From Phycisphaerales bacterium (GTDB lineage: Bacteria; Planctomycetota; Phycisphaerae; Phycisphaerales; UBA1924), in the NCBI GenBank assembly GCA_020849105.1, contig JADLGW010000040.1, positions 1-64,000 of the forward strand: DNA of 64,000 nt, in the 5' to 3' direction. The notes under the pieces are model-generated. The model was not told the DNA's origin and searched no databases. It saw only the letters and a list, made by a program, of their open reading frames with translations. The position numbers and the translations under genes were made by a program. This document shows positions 17,422-25,587 of this stretch, piece after piece (position 1 is the first letter of the stretch; every line of letters starts with the position of its first letter).

Positions 17422-19431
17422 CTACCGGGTGTGGGAGTGCATCGCCAGGTCCACCCACGCCTCGGCCTTGGCGATCTCTGACCGCACGACCGCGGCCTGC
17501 CGTCCCGCCGCCCACTGCGCCTGCCGCCACAGCACCCACGCCGCGGGCCGGCCCGCGACCCGCGCCAGCCACCGCAGGGGCCTGATCCCGAAGCGCAGGA
17601 TCACGGCATCGTCGAGCGACACGAACGGCTCAGCCCGGCCGGGGTCGCCCTGGCGCCCGGAACGCCCGTACAACTGCCGGTCCACGCGCGGCTCGGCGTG
17701 CCTCTCGGTCGAGATCACAACCAGGCCGCCCAGTTCTCGCGAGCGCGCGTCGAGCAGGATGTCGGTCCCCCGCCCGGCCATGTTCGTCGCCACCGTGACC
17801 GCCCCGAGGCGCCCCGCCTCCGCGATGATGGCCGCTTCCTCTGCCTCGCGCGTCGCGTTGAGGACGCGGCACGGCACGCCCCGCTCCGACAGCAACGCCC
17901 CGAGCCGTTCCGACGATGCCACGCTCCGCGTCCCCACGAGCACGGGGCGCCCGGACGCGTGGCACGCGGCGACGCGCTCGGCGACAGCGCCGAACTTCGC
18001 ACCCTCGTCGCCGAACACGCGGTCCCCGACCTTCTTCCGGATCACCGGGCGGTGGGTGGGCACCCGCACCACGGGGAGGTGGTAGTCGCGCCACAACTCG
18101 CTGCGCACCTCCCACGCCGTCCCGGTCATCCCGCTCAGACGCCGGTAGCGCTGGAAGTATCTGTGGTAACTGATGCGCGCCGTGGTGTGCCTTTCCTCCG
18201 TGAGTTTCAGCCCCTCCTTCGCCTCGACCGCCTGGTGCACGCCGAGTTGCCACTGCCGCCCCTCAAGGACGCGGCCCGTGGACCTGTCCACGATGACGAC
18301 CCTGCCGTCCCTCACGATGTACTCGTCACCGCACCGGTAGAGTTCCCGCGCCCCGACCGCCTGCACAATGAGTTCCTCGCGCCTGCGCGGGCCCGCCCAG
18401 AACGCCGGGAGCGTGGCCGCACGCTCCGCCAGCCTCCCGCGCCCGCGCTCCGTCAGCGTCACCCGGTTCAGCGGGCGGTCCACCGTGTAGTCGCCCGGCT
18501 CCAGTTCCGCCGCGAGGCGCGCCGCGATCCGGTAGTGCTCGCCGTTGCCGCCCGCGTCGGGCACGTCCTGGCCGATGATCGCGGGCGTGGTCGCCTCGTC
18601 GATCAGCACGCTGTCGGCCTCGTCCACGATCGCCGCGTGCAGCCCGCGCTGCACGATCCGCCCCGCCCAGCGGGCGCCGCCGGGCTCCGACATCCCCTCC
18701 AGCAGCAGCCCGGCGAGGCGCGGGTGCAGCGGCGCGGCCAGGCGATCGCGCAGGAAATCGAAGATGAACTGCTTGTCCGCGCCGTATGTGATCGACCCGG
18801 CGTACGCCCGCAGCCGCCCGTGCGGCTCCAGGTCCTCCTCCAGCACCCCCACCGACAGCCCCAGGCGCCGGTACGCCGCTTCCGTCGTCTTCGCGTCACG
18901 CTTGGCCAGGTAATCGTTCACGGTCACGACGTGCACGCCGCGACCGGACCAGGCGTCCAGGGCCGCGGGCAGGATCGCCGTGACCGTCTTCCCCTCGCCC
19001 GTCGCCAGTTCCGCGCAGCACCCGTCGGCCATCGCCAGGGCCGCCATCACCTGCTCGACATACAGCGACAGGCCGACCTGCCGGCGCACCACCTCGTGCG
19101 CGACCGCGAACGCCGCGTCGATCGACTCCGCTAGGTCGCGGTCCCGTGCCGCGACGGACCGCGCCGCGTCGATCCGCGTGCCCAGTTCCAGTTCGCTCAG
19201 TTTCGACAGCGACGCGGCCGCCCCGACGATTCGCTCCGCCCGGCGGCGATCGGCGCGCCCGGCCCGCCGGTGGCGCGACCAGCCGCGCACCCGTTCCCCC
19301 AGGACGTCGAACCCCGTCAGCGGCTGCTCACGCCCGACCGGGCGGGACAGCGCCGGCCAGAGGCGGTCCGCGCCCGCGGGCCCCCGAGCCGGGCGGAGCA
19401 GCGACCACGCCGTGGGCAGCGCCCCGCTCAC
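17422..19431 (-). CDS. Short SecA-like preprotein translocase ATPase
   Basis: A 669-residue DEAD-type motor clearly of the SecA family: Walker A ATGEGKT (143-149), VHVVTVNDYLAKRD, ITYGADKQFIFDFLRD, Walker B VDEADSVLIDEATTP (269 on), GMTGTA, VATNMAGRGTDI and RQLYGRSGRQGDPG. It stops about 80 residues after the last motif, so the helical scaffold/wing domains and the zinc-binding tail of housekeeping SecA (about 850-900 residues) are missing or greatly shortened; a cross-linking domain is also altered. The start GTG 19431 overlaps the stop of the M50-HlyD gene (GTGA). It is the last gene of the HlyD/M50 operon and is probably a dedicated motor rather than the housekeeping SecA. Confidence 0.88.
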   Translation of the reverse strand: MSGALPTAWSLLRPARGPAGADRLWPALSRPVGREQPLTGFDVLGERVRGWSRHRRAGRADRRRAERIVGAAASLSKLSELELGTRIDAARSVAARDRDLAESIDAAFAVAHEVVRRQVGLSLYVEQVMAALAMADGCCAELATGEGKTVTAILPAALDAWSGRGVHVVTVNDYLAKRDAKTTEAAYRRLGLSVGVLEEDLEPHGRLRAYAGSITYGADKQFIFDFLRDRLAAPLHPRLAGLLLEGMSEPGGARWAGRIVQRGLHAAIVDEADSVLIDEATTPAIIGQDVPDAGGNGEHYRIAARLAAELEPGDYTVDRPLNRVTLTERGRGRLAERAATLPAFWAGPRRREELIVQAVGARELYRCGDEYIVRDGRVVIVDRSTGRVLEGRQWQLGVHQAVEAKEGLKLTEERHTTARISYHRYFQRYRRLSGMTGTAWEVRSELWRDYHLPVVRVPTHRPVIRKKVGDRVFGDEGAKFGAVAERVAACHASGRPVLVGTRSVASSERLGALLSERGVPCRVLNATREAEEAAIIAEAGRLGAVTVATNMAGRGTDILLDARSRELGGLVVISTERHAEPRVDRQLYGRSGRQGDPGRAEPFVSLDDAVILRFGIRPLRWLARVAGRPAAWVLWRQAQWAAGRQAAVVRSEIAKAEAWVDLAMHSHTR

Positions 19432-21635
19432 CCGTGCAGCCTCTCGCCGATCACCCGCCTCGCCCCCCGCCACCACCGCGCCAGCAGCGGCTCCGGCGGC
19501 ACGCCGAACCGGACGCGCGCGCGCAGCCCGGGCTGGGCGCCCTCCGGCGGGACGGCCGTTTCCAGTTCGACCAGGAACAGCGCCTCGAGGGCGCGCTTCC
19601 CGTCGCGGTCCTCAGGGTCCATCGTCAGTTCACCCCCCGCCTGCGCCGACAGCGCGGCGCTCTCGACCTCGTGCACACCCGCGGGCGCCAGGCGTGTGAC
19701 CCGCGCCGGAATCTCGTCCCCAACCTGCCCGCGGATGCGGACCGTCGGCTGGGGCCACGCCCCGCTCCCGACGCCGCCGCGAAAGACGAACGCCCGCAGA
19801 TGCTCGGGGAGCCAGGCCCGGACCACCAGGTGGTCGGTGTCGGAGACGTACGCCAGCAGGGTGCCCCTGCTGACAAAGCGGCCGACCTGTTCCTCCACGT
19901 CCAGGCCGGTGCCGCGAGCCGGCGCCACCCGTCCGTCGATCGCCGCCCGGATCAGGAGCGACGCGACCTGCTCGGTGGCCCGCGCCAGTTCCTTCTCGGC
20001 CTGGGCCAGGTGCGCCCGCGCCGCCTGCTGCTCGGCCGGAGACTTGGCCATGCTGATGTCCAGGTCGGTCCGCGCCCTGTCGCGCCGGGCCCTCGCGGCC
20101 GCCGCCTCGACCTCCAGTTGCTCGTTCTCCAGTTGGAACAGCGGGTCGCCGGCATGGACGCGCTGGCCCGCGCGGGCCAGCACGCTCCGGACGAACCCCG
20201 CTTCCGGGGCGCGCACGCCCGCGATCGCCGCCGGCGCGATCAGGCCCGGCGCATACCCGGCCGCGGGCAGCGGCACAAGCCCCGCGACGGCCAGCAGCGC
20301 GGCCACCGCCGCCCCGGTCACGCCCACCGCACGCACCCGCCGCCCCATGAGCGCGGGCGACGCCAGCACATAGCCGACGCCCCTGAGCAACGGCCAGATG
20401 ATCCAGGCGATCCCGGTCACGATCGCCAGCACCACGCCCAGCGTCGCGTAGGCCCCCGCGATCACCATGATGATCGCGAACGCGACCAGCAGGCGGTAGG
20501 GCCAGGACAGCAGCCCGTAGATGCCCAGCCACCACGCCTCGCCGGCGCCGCGAAGGTGCGGCGGACGGGCCGTCGCCATGCCGAACGCGAACCGCTCGGC
20601 GAGGAACTTCCAGAAATCGCGGGAGCGCTGCGCCAGGTTGGGGATGCCCAGCAGGTCCGACAGCATGTAGTACCCGTCGTAACGCAGCAGCGGGTTCAGG
20701 TTGAACACCAGCGTCGCGATCCCCGACACCAGGATCGTGTTGTACGCCATCGCCTCGACCAGGTCGCCCCTGCCGGGACGCGAGGCCCACACGAACACCG
20801 CCAGAGAAGCCACGAAAAGTTCCACCATCATCCCGGCGGCCGAGACCAGCACCCTCCGCCAGGTTTCCTGGAAACGCCAGGCGCTGGTCGCGTCGCAGTA
20901 GGGCAGCGGGACCAGCCACGCGATCACCAGGACGCCCATCTCCGTACACCGCCCGCCCATCGCCTTGCACGAGGTCGCGTGCCCGAGTTCGTGCAGCGCC
21001 CGAAGCACCAGGAACGAGACGGACATCCAGATCAGGTTGGACGGGGCCATGAGCGCCGCGGTGTCAAGCCCGGACCCGAACCTCCGCAGGTTTGCAAGCA
21101 GCAACGCGGCGGCGCTGCCGACCACCAGCAGCCACACGGCCATCCCGGCGCGCGACCACACCCCGCGCAGAATGTGGGCGTACCGCTCCAGCCACCGCTC
21201 CGGGTTCACCAGCGGCAGCGTCAGGAAGAGCCCGCGCCCCGTCCGGCGCAGCCACCAGCGCGACCGCACCAGTCGCTTCCGTTCCACCACCATGTCCGCG
21301 GCCAGCGGGAGTTCCCCGAGGAGAAGCCCGTACATCTGGAGCCGCGACAGCACCTCCAGGCACTCGCGCTGCGTCGGGGCGGCATCGCCCAACTGCGCGT
21401 TGCAGGCATCCCAGGCCTGTGACACCGTGACGGCTCCGTCCATCAGCCCGAGGAAGAAGTACGCGGGCTCCGTCAGGCGATAGAACTGGCCGCCGGCCGG
21501 TTCCTCCACGATGTACGCGATCCCGTCGCCGGCCCGCTGCCGCACCACATGGGCGTGGGGCGAAAGGCGCGGGCGCGTCGGGCCCACGCGGTACCAGATA
21601 TCGCTGAACGTCGGCCCGGGATCGTCCCGAAACAC
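19428..21635 (-). CDS. PqqD-like / M50 site-2 protease / HlyD fusion protein
   Basis: A 735-residue fusion. Residues about 28-108 resemble a PqqD-type winged helix (YIVEEPAGGQFYRLTEPAYF ... LEVLSRLQMYGLL). Then comes a polytopic M50 metalloprotease: HELGH at 215-219 and NPLLRYDG with Asp320, so His-Glu-His-Asp are all kept. About six further membrane helices run to residue 500. The C-terminal third is a HlyD/membrane-fusion adaptor: lipoyl halves around an alpha-helical hairpin (QLENEQLEVEAAAARARRDR ... EKELARATEQVASLL). The start GTG 21635 has a good Shine-Dalgarno (GAGAGGGA, 8 bp upstream); a longer frame to 21671 overlaps the previous gene and lacks one. The combination suggests recognition, membrane cleavage and periplasmic hand-over in one chain. 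Confidence 0.85.
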   Translation of the reverse strand: MFRDDPGPTFSDIWYRVGPTRPRLSPHAHVVRQRAGDGIAYIVEEPAGGQFYRLTEPAYFFLGLMDGAVTVSQAWDACNAQLGDAAPTQRECLEVLSRLQMYGLLLGELPLAADMVVERKRLVRSRWWLRRTGRGLFLTLPLVNPERWLERYAHILRGVWSRAGMAVWLLVVGSAAALLLANLRRFGSGLDTAALMAPSNLIWMSVSFLVLRALHELGHATSCKAMGGRCTEMGVLVIAWLVPLPYCDATSAWRFQETWRRVLVSAAGMMVELFVASLAVFVWASRPGRGDLVEAMAYNTILVSGIATLVFNLNPLLRYDGYYMLSDLLGIPNLAQRSRDFWKFLAERFAFGMATARPPHLRGAGEAWWLGIYGLLSWPYRLLVAFAIIMVIAGAYATLGVVLAIVTGIAWIIWPLLRGVGYVLASPALMGRRVRAVGVTGAAVAALLAVAGLVPLPAAGYAPGLIAPAAIAGVRAPEAGFVRSVLARAGQRVHAGDPLFQLENEQLEVEAAAARARRDRARTDLDISMAKSPAEQQAARAHLAQAEKELARATEQVASLLIRAAIDGRVAPARGTGLDVEEQVGRFVSRGTLLAYVSDTDHLVVRAWLPEHLRAFVFRGGVGSGAWPQPTVRIRGQVGDEIPARVTRLAPAGVHEVESAALSAQAGGELTMDPEDRDGKRALEALFLVELETAVPPEGAQPGLRARVRFGVPPEPLLARWWRGARRVIGERLHG

Positions 21636-21661
21636 AGTGTGCGCTCCCTCTCGCGGCGCCC

Positions 21662-23626
21662 CTACCACCACCAGTGCATGCGGAGTTCATCCACCACCGG
21701 GCCCAGCAGCATCGACAGGGCGCTGGTGCGCTGGGGCTTGCCATCGTCACGCAGCACGTTGAGCGTGGCGCGGCCGGTCTGTCCCGGGCGCAGCCACGCG
21801 GGCGGGGACTCGATCCGGGCCTCTGCCAGGTAGACGTTGGCGCCCTGCACCGCGTCCGCCGTCGGGTTGACACGCTCGACGACGATCCGGACCGGCTCAC
21901 CCGGGAGCGCGGCCGTCGTCAGCGTGCCGGCCTGCCCGGGGCGGACCAGCCGGATGTCGCGCTCGTCCACCTTTACGGTGGCGATATTCTCCTGCGTCAC
22001 CACCTCGAACAGCATCTGCGTGGGTTCCACACGGGCGCCGATGAACGACTCCAGGTCCCCGCGGCTTACCGTCCCCGTCACGGGGGAGCGAACCTCCGCG
22101 CGGGCGATGTGGTCCTCGATGAACGCTCGGCGCGCCGCCGCCTCCGCGATCTGCGGCCGCAGCGTCGCGGCCTTCCCCAGGTCGCCATTGGCCTGGGCCT
22201 CGTCATGTTCGGCCGATAGCGATGCCCGTCGCGCCTCCAGTTCCGCCAGTTCCATCTCCAGGTCGGAGGTGTCCATGGTGGCCAGAACCTGGCCCTCGCG
22301 GACGTCCTGGCCGGTCTTCACCGCGACGGACTTCAGGTACCCCACGAACGGGGATGGGATGCTCCGCGCCGCCGCCGGGCGCACCTCGGCCCTGGCCCAG
22401 ACGTGCTTGGGCCACAGGGGCAGAGCCATGACGACCAGCGTCAGGATCGCCACAATGCCGATGAGTTTGGCCCCCGTGTGGCGCGGGCCCACGAGCATGG
22501 TCCCGGCGTCCAGCGCGCGGTCGCGGGCGACCGCCATGACCCCGCGGTCGGCCAGCCGCCTCGTCCACAGCAGCGGTCCGATGAACTCGGCGATCAGCCG
22601 GAGGAGCGGCAGCGACGCCGCGGGGAAGGGGTCGTTCTCGTCCCGCTCCAGGGTCGCCACCCCGACCAGGTCGCCCTCCACCCGCAGCGGCAGGCTGAGC
22701 ACCGCGGCCGGCCCGAACCGGCGCGCCAGCGACTCGTGCGAGCGGGTCACGCGGCGCTGCGCCGGGTCCGCCTGCATGGCCGCGGGCGGCGGGTACACAA
22801 TCTCCGTGTCCTGATCCGCGCACTCCTCCATCGCCGCTTCGAGCGCCCCGACCGCCGCCCCCTTGCGGTCGATCTCGTCGGCGCCGCTGACAGCCGCAAG
22901 CCGGATAGGCCCGTGGCCGGCCAGCCCGACGCTCACCCGCGTGCACCCGAACCGCCTCTGCAACTCGTGGCACAGCAGGGATCCCATGGACTCGACGCTC
23001 GTCCCCTGCTGGGAGGTGTCGAGCAGTTCCAGCGTCTGGCGGAGCATCGCCTTCTGCTGGGCCTCGGCCAGGCTGTGCTGCCGCCACAGGAACGCCTCAA
23101 ACCGCGCGGCAGAGAGCACCAGCCGCTCACGGGCGTCCTCCGCGTCCAGCCGCCGGCGCACCGGCACCAGGAGGACCGTCGCCCCCTCCGCGCGTCCGTC
23201 CGCCAGCAGGGGGGCGGTGATCAACCGGTGCGTGCCGCTCGCCTCGTAGATGCCGGCCTGCGCGATCGTGACGGATTCCACCGGCGGAAGCGCCGCCCCA
23301 GCCGCTGCCCGTTCCACCGCCTCCAGCCCGGCTCGCTCCAGCCGCCGCAGGAACGCCGGATCGCCGAAGGCATCCGGCCCGATCTCGTCGCCCGCGCCAT
23401 CGGCCGCCGCGACGTACCGGCTGACCACACCACCGCGCCGCGCATCAGTCCCGGCCAGCACGACCACGCCCGCGGCGGCGCCGATCAGCGTGCACTGCGC
23501 CGCCAGCAGCGACCGCAGGAACACCTCGAGTTCACCCGCGGGGTCGGGCGGCGCGCCACCCCCGCCGGCCGTGGCGGCGGGTGCGCCGTGGGGCTGCGGC
23601 GCTGCGCTGACCTTGTGGACGCTCAT
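21662..23626 (-). CDS. GAF-like / HlyD membrane-fusion protein
   Basis: A 654-residue protein. The N-terminal cytoplasmic part has two GAF-like sensor regions (about 35-180 and 205-350, the second ending VLSLPLRVEGDLVGVATLERDE), a membrane helix (about 386-406, KLIGIVAILTLVVMALPLW), and a HlyD-type periplasmic adaptor: first lipoyl half (VKTGQDVREGQVLATMD), helical hairpin, second half (RSPVTGTVSRGDL) and beta barrel. It lies 6 bp after DUF3467 and just before the M50 fusion. GAF domains fused to an efflux/secretion adaptor are unusual and suggest that transport responds to an intracellular signal; the ligand is unknown. Confidence 0.82.
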   Translation of the reverse strand: MSVHKVSAAPQPHGAPAATAGGGGAPPDPAGELEVFLRSLLAAQCTLIGAAAGVVVLAGTDARRGGVVSRYVAAADGAGDEIGPDAFGDPAFLRRLERAGLEAVERAAAGAALPPVESVTIAQAGIYEASGTHRLITAPLLADGRAEGATVLLVPVRRRLDAEDARERLVLSAARFEAFLWRQHSLAEAQQKAMLRQTLELLDTSQQGTSVESMGSLLCHELQRRFGCTRVSVGLAGHGPIRLAAVSGADEIDRKGAAVGALEAAMEECADQDTEIVYPPPAAMQADPAQRRVTRSHESLARRFGPAAVLSLPLRVEGDLVGVATLERDENDPFPAASLPLLRLIAEFIGPLLWTRRLADRGVMAVARDRALDAGTMLVGPRHTGAKLIGIVAILTLVVMALPLWPKHVWARAEVRPAAARSIPSPFVGYLKSVAVKTGQDVREGQVLATMDTSDLEMELAELEARRASLSAEHDEAQANGDLGKAATLRPQIAEAAARRAFIEDHIARAEVRSPVTGTVSRGDLESFIGARVEPTQMLFEVVTQENIATVKVDERDIRLVRPGQAGTLTTAALPGEPVRIVVERVNPTADAVQGANVYLAEARIESPPAWLRPGQTGRATLNVLRDDGKPQRTSALSMLLGPVVDELRMHWWW

Positions 23627-23632
23627 GCAGGG

Positions 23633-23968
23633 TTAGGTCGCCAGGCGGGGCCCCGGCGGGTTGGCCGGCCCCTGGTTCAACTTGATCTCACCGTTCTGCT
23701 CCTCGAACCCGCGCACCGCCTGCCCGAGGCTGATCGCCAGCCGCTTGGCCGCGGACCAGTTCATGACGACCCGGCTGCCGACGCTGAACTGCAGCGTCGG
23801 CTGGTTGTCCTGGGTGGGCACCGGAAGGTTGATCCCGAAATCCAGCACCAGTTCGTCCATCGTCGTGGACGTCCGGATGGTGTTCGCGTACGTCGTGTGC
23901 ATCCGCGTCTCGTCGATCTGGAGGCGCACCTGACGCTGCTGAGGCTGCGACTTGTCCTGCTCGGCCAT
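23633..23968 (-). CDS. DUF3467 domain protein
   Basis: A 111-residue soluble protein. The core VRLQIDETRMHTTYANT, then ELVLDFGINLP, then LQFSVGSRVVMNWSAAKRLAISLGQAVRGFE is the DUF3467 family, which has no established function. It has no signal peptide or membrane segment. Met at 23968 is the likely start, since AGGAAGG lies about 9 bp upstream; Met 23977 is too close to it. It sits between two adaptor-protein genes in the export-type operon and is probably a cytoplasmic accessory of that system. Confidence 0.8.
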   Translation of the reverse strand: MAEQDKSQPQQRQVRLQIDETRMHTTYANTIRTSTTMDELVLDFGINLPVPTQDNQPTLQFSVGSRVVMNWSAAKRLAISLGQAVRGFEEQNGEIKLNQGPANPPGPRLAT

Positions 23969-24091
23969 GAGGTTCATCCCTTCCTGCTTGAATCACGCAC
24001 ACGCGGCCCGTGCCCGCTATCCGGCCCGGAAAGCCGAGGCCCCTTGCCCCCGCCGACACCGGCGGGACAGGGCGCATCAGCGTAGACACAC

Positions 24092-24949
24092 TCAGCCTGG
24101 GTCTCCTGCCGCCACCCGGAACCGCACGCCCGCGTGCAGTCCGCTCGGCAACTTCTTTGGATTGGGGATTTCAAGGCGTACCTGGACTTGCCGTGAGCCC
24201 CCGTGCCCCGAGGGTGAGATGAAGATCACTCTTCCGGCCGCGGGTTCGGCCCCGGAAAGGTCCTCCCATGTAACCTCCGCGCTCTGCCCCAGGGAGAGTG
24301 CCATCGCGACCGGTGTCGGCACGTTCACGTCCATCCACAGGGGGTCGATCGTGACCACCGTGCACACCGGCGTCTGCTCGTCGGTCGATTCGCCCGGCCG
24401 CTTGGCGATGTCCAGGACCACGCACTCCGTCGGGCTCGTCACAAGCATCTGGTCCAGTTCCGCCTGCTGCCGGGCGACCTGGATCTGCGCCGCCGCGTGC
24501 TCCACACGTACCGATTCGAGTTTGATCCTGGCCTGGTCCCGGTCGTAGACCGCGGCCCGCAGGTCTCGCGGGTTGGCGCCCGCGTTCGCGCTCGCCTCCT
24601 GGGTCAGTTTCAGTTCCGCCTCGCGGAAGGCCAGCGAGTTCTCCGCCGCTTCGACGGGGGAGTTGTCCTGGGCCTGGTTCTTGTACAGGTCGAGCGTGAG
24701 GCGCTGCGTCGCGTCCTCCAGCCGCATGATGGGATCGCCCTTCCGGAGGGCATCCCCCGGCTTGACCATGAGTTCGGCGACCCGCCCGCGCGTCGGGAAC
24801 GCCAGTTCCCGGTGGTCGGAGGGACGCGACACCGCGGAAAAAGGTGTGTCAAGCGGGCCGGGCTCCCGTGTCCCGGCCGCTCCGGCCAGCGTCAACCCGG
24901 CGAGTATCGACACAGCGCAGAACATCCCGTGTGCCCCACGACCGATCAT
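24092..24949 (-). CDS. HlyD/RND-type periplasmic adaptor protein
   Basis: A 285-residue exported adaptor: N-terminal hydrophobic signal (about 10-28), first lipoyl half (ELMVKPGDALRKGDPIMRLED), a long alpha-helical hairpin (about 95-180), second half (LVTSPTECVVLDIAKRPGES) and a beta-barrel domain ending GLHAGVRFRVA. The start at 24949 has GGAG 7 bp upstream. It is the first gene of the five-gene leftward operon. A 123-bp gap with a CCCGCCG-ACAC-CGGCGGG hairpin (24049-24066) separates it from DUF3467, so expression of downstream genes could be modulated there. It lacks a cognate RND pump or ABC ATPase in the window. Confidence 0.8.
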   Translation of the reverse strand: MIGRGAHGMFCAVSILAGLTLAGAAGTREPGPLDTPFSAVSRPSDHRELAFPTRGRVAELMVKPGDALRKGDPIMRLEDATQRLTLDLYKNQAQDNSPVEAAENSLAFREAELKLTQEASANAGANPRDLRAAVYDRDQARIKLESVRVEHAAAQIQVARQQAELDQMLVTSPTECVVLDIAKRPGESTDEQTPVCTVVTIDPLWMDVNVPTPVAMALSLGQSAEVTWEDLSGAEPAAGRVIFISPSGHGGSRQVQVRLEIPNPKKLPSGLHAGVRFRVAAGDPG

Positions 24950-25100
24950 GCGACGCTCCTGCAAGTGCCCGTTCGGGCGGCCGCACGGATGTGCGGCCCC
25001 GCCCACCCCGTGCCCGCCGGGCACGGTCCGCCCCGCTCGGGGGACCGGGTAAAGGCTGGTTCATACTACGCGGGCCCATCAGGGCCGGTTCCCGCCCAAG

Positions 25101-25186
25101 TGCCGGAGACAGGAATCGAACCTGCACGGGGTTTCACCCCCAATGGATTTTGAGTCCATCGCGTCTGCCAGTTCCGCCACTCCGGC
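25101..25186 (-). tRNA. trnL: tRNA-Leu (CAA)
   Basis: An 86-nt type II tRNA on the minus strand: acceptor GCCGGAG/CTCCGGC, anticodon stem ATGGA/TCCAT with loop CTCAAAA (anticodon CAA), a long variable arm (TGGGGGTGAAACCCC), T-arm GGTTCGATTCC and discriminator A. CCA is not encoded. Confidence 0.95.
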
Positions 25187-25206
25187 CCGGCCAGAGCGTA
25201 GGACGG

Positions 25207-25455
25207 TCAGCACCGCACCTCGAAGAAGCGGGCCCCGGTGCCGCCGGGTCCGACACGGAACGTCACGCTCTTCCCGCAACTCGGGCACCGAGCTAGGTAT
25301 CCCGTCCCCGTTGCATTGCGGTACACGCGCTGGTACACGCCGGAGCACCCGAACCGCACGCCAAGCCAGGGCCGTTCCGTCGGTGATTGGCGGGGTTCGC
25401 GCCCGCTGCCCGATGACAGAAAGGATGACCCGGCGTACGAATCAGGCCCCATCAT
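25207..25455 (-). CDS. Small zinc-ribbon-like protein
   Basis: An 82-residue protein. Its C-terminal half, RPWLGVRFGCSGVYQRVYRN then YLARCPSCGKSVTFRVGPGG then ARFFEVRC, looks like a one-knuckle zinc ribbon (CPSCG plus Cys31-region and a C-terminal Cys). I recall similar short conserved proteins in planctomycete genomes but know no function. The first 25 residues are poorly conserved and the start (ATG 25455 or 25452) is uncertain. It lies divergently from lpxI. Confidence 0.6.
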   Translation of the reverse strand: MMGPDSYAGSSFLSSGSGREPRQSPTERPWLGVRFGCSGVYQRVYRNATGTGYLARCPSCGKSVTFRVGPGGTGARFFEVRC

Positions 25456-25587
25456 CGTTCTATCGACGAGTGAACCGGGTCGGCTTTGGAACCACCCCTG
25501 CCACCCGGGAAGGGGGCAATGGCAGCAGGATGCCGGCGGAAGACGTACACTCCAGAGCCGGATCGGCCCTGATCGTCGCAACTTCTC

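Noticed and set aside
24040-24070. Hairpin before DUF3467 as a terminator splitting the operon
   Set aside because: The CCCGCCG/CGGCGGG stem is not followed by a T-run on the minus strand; it is at most a weak attenuator.
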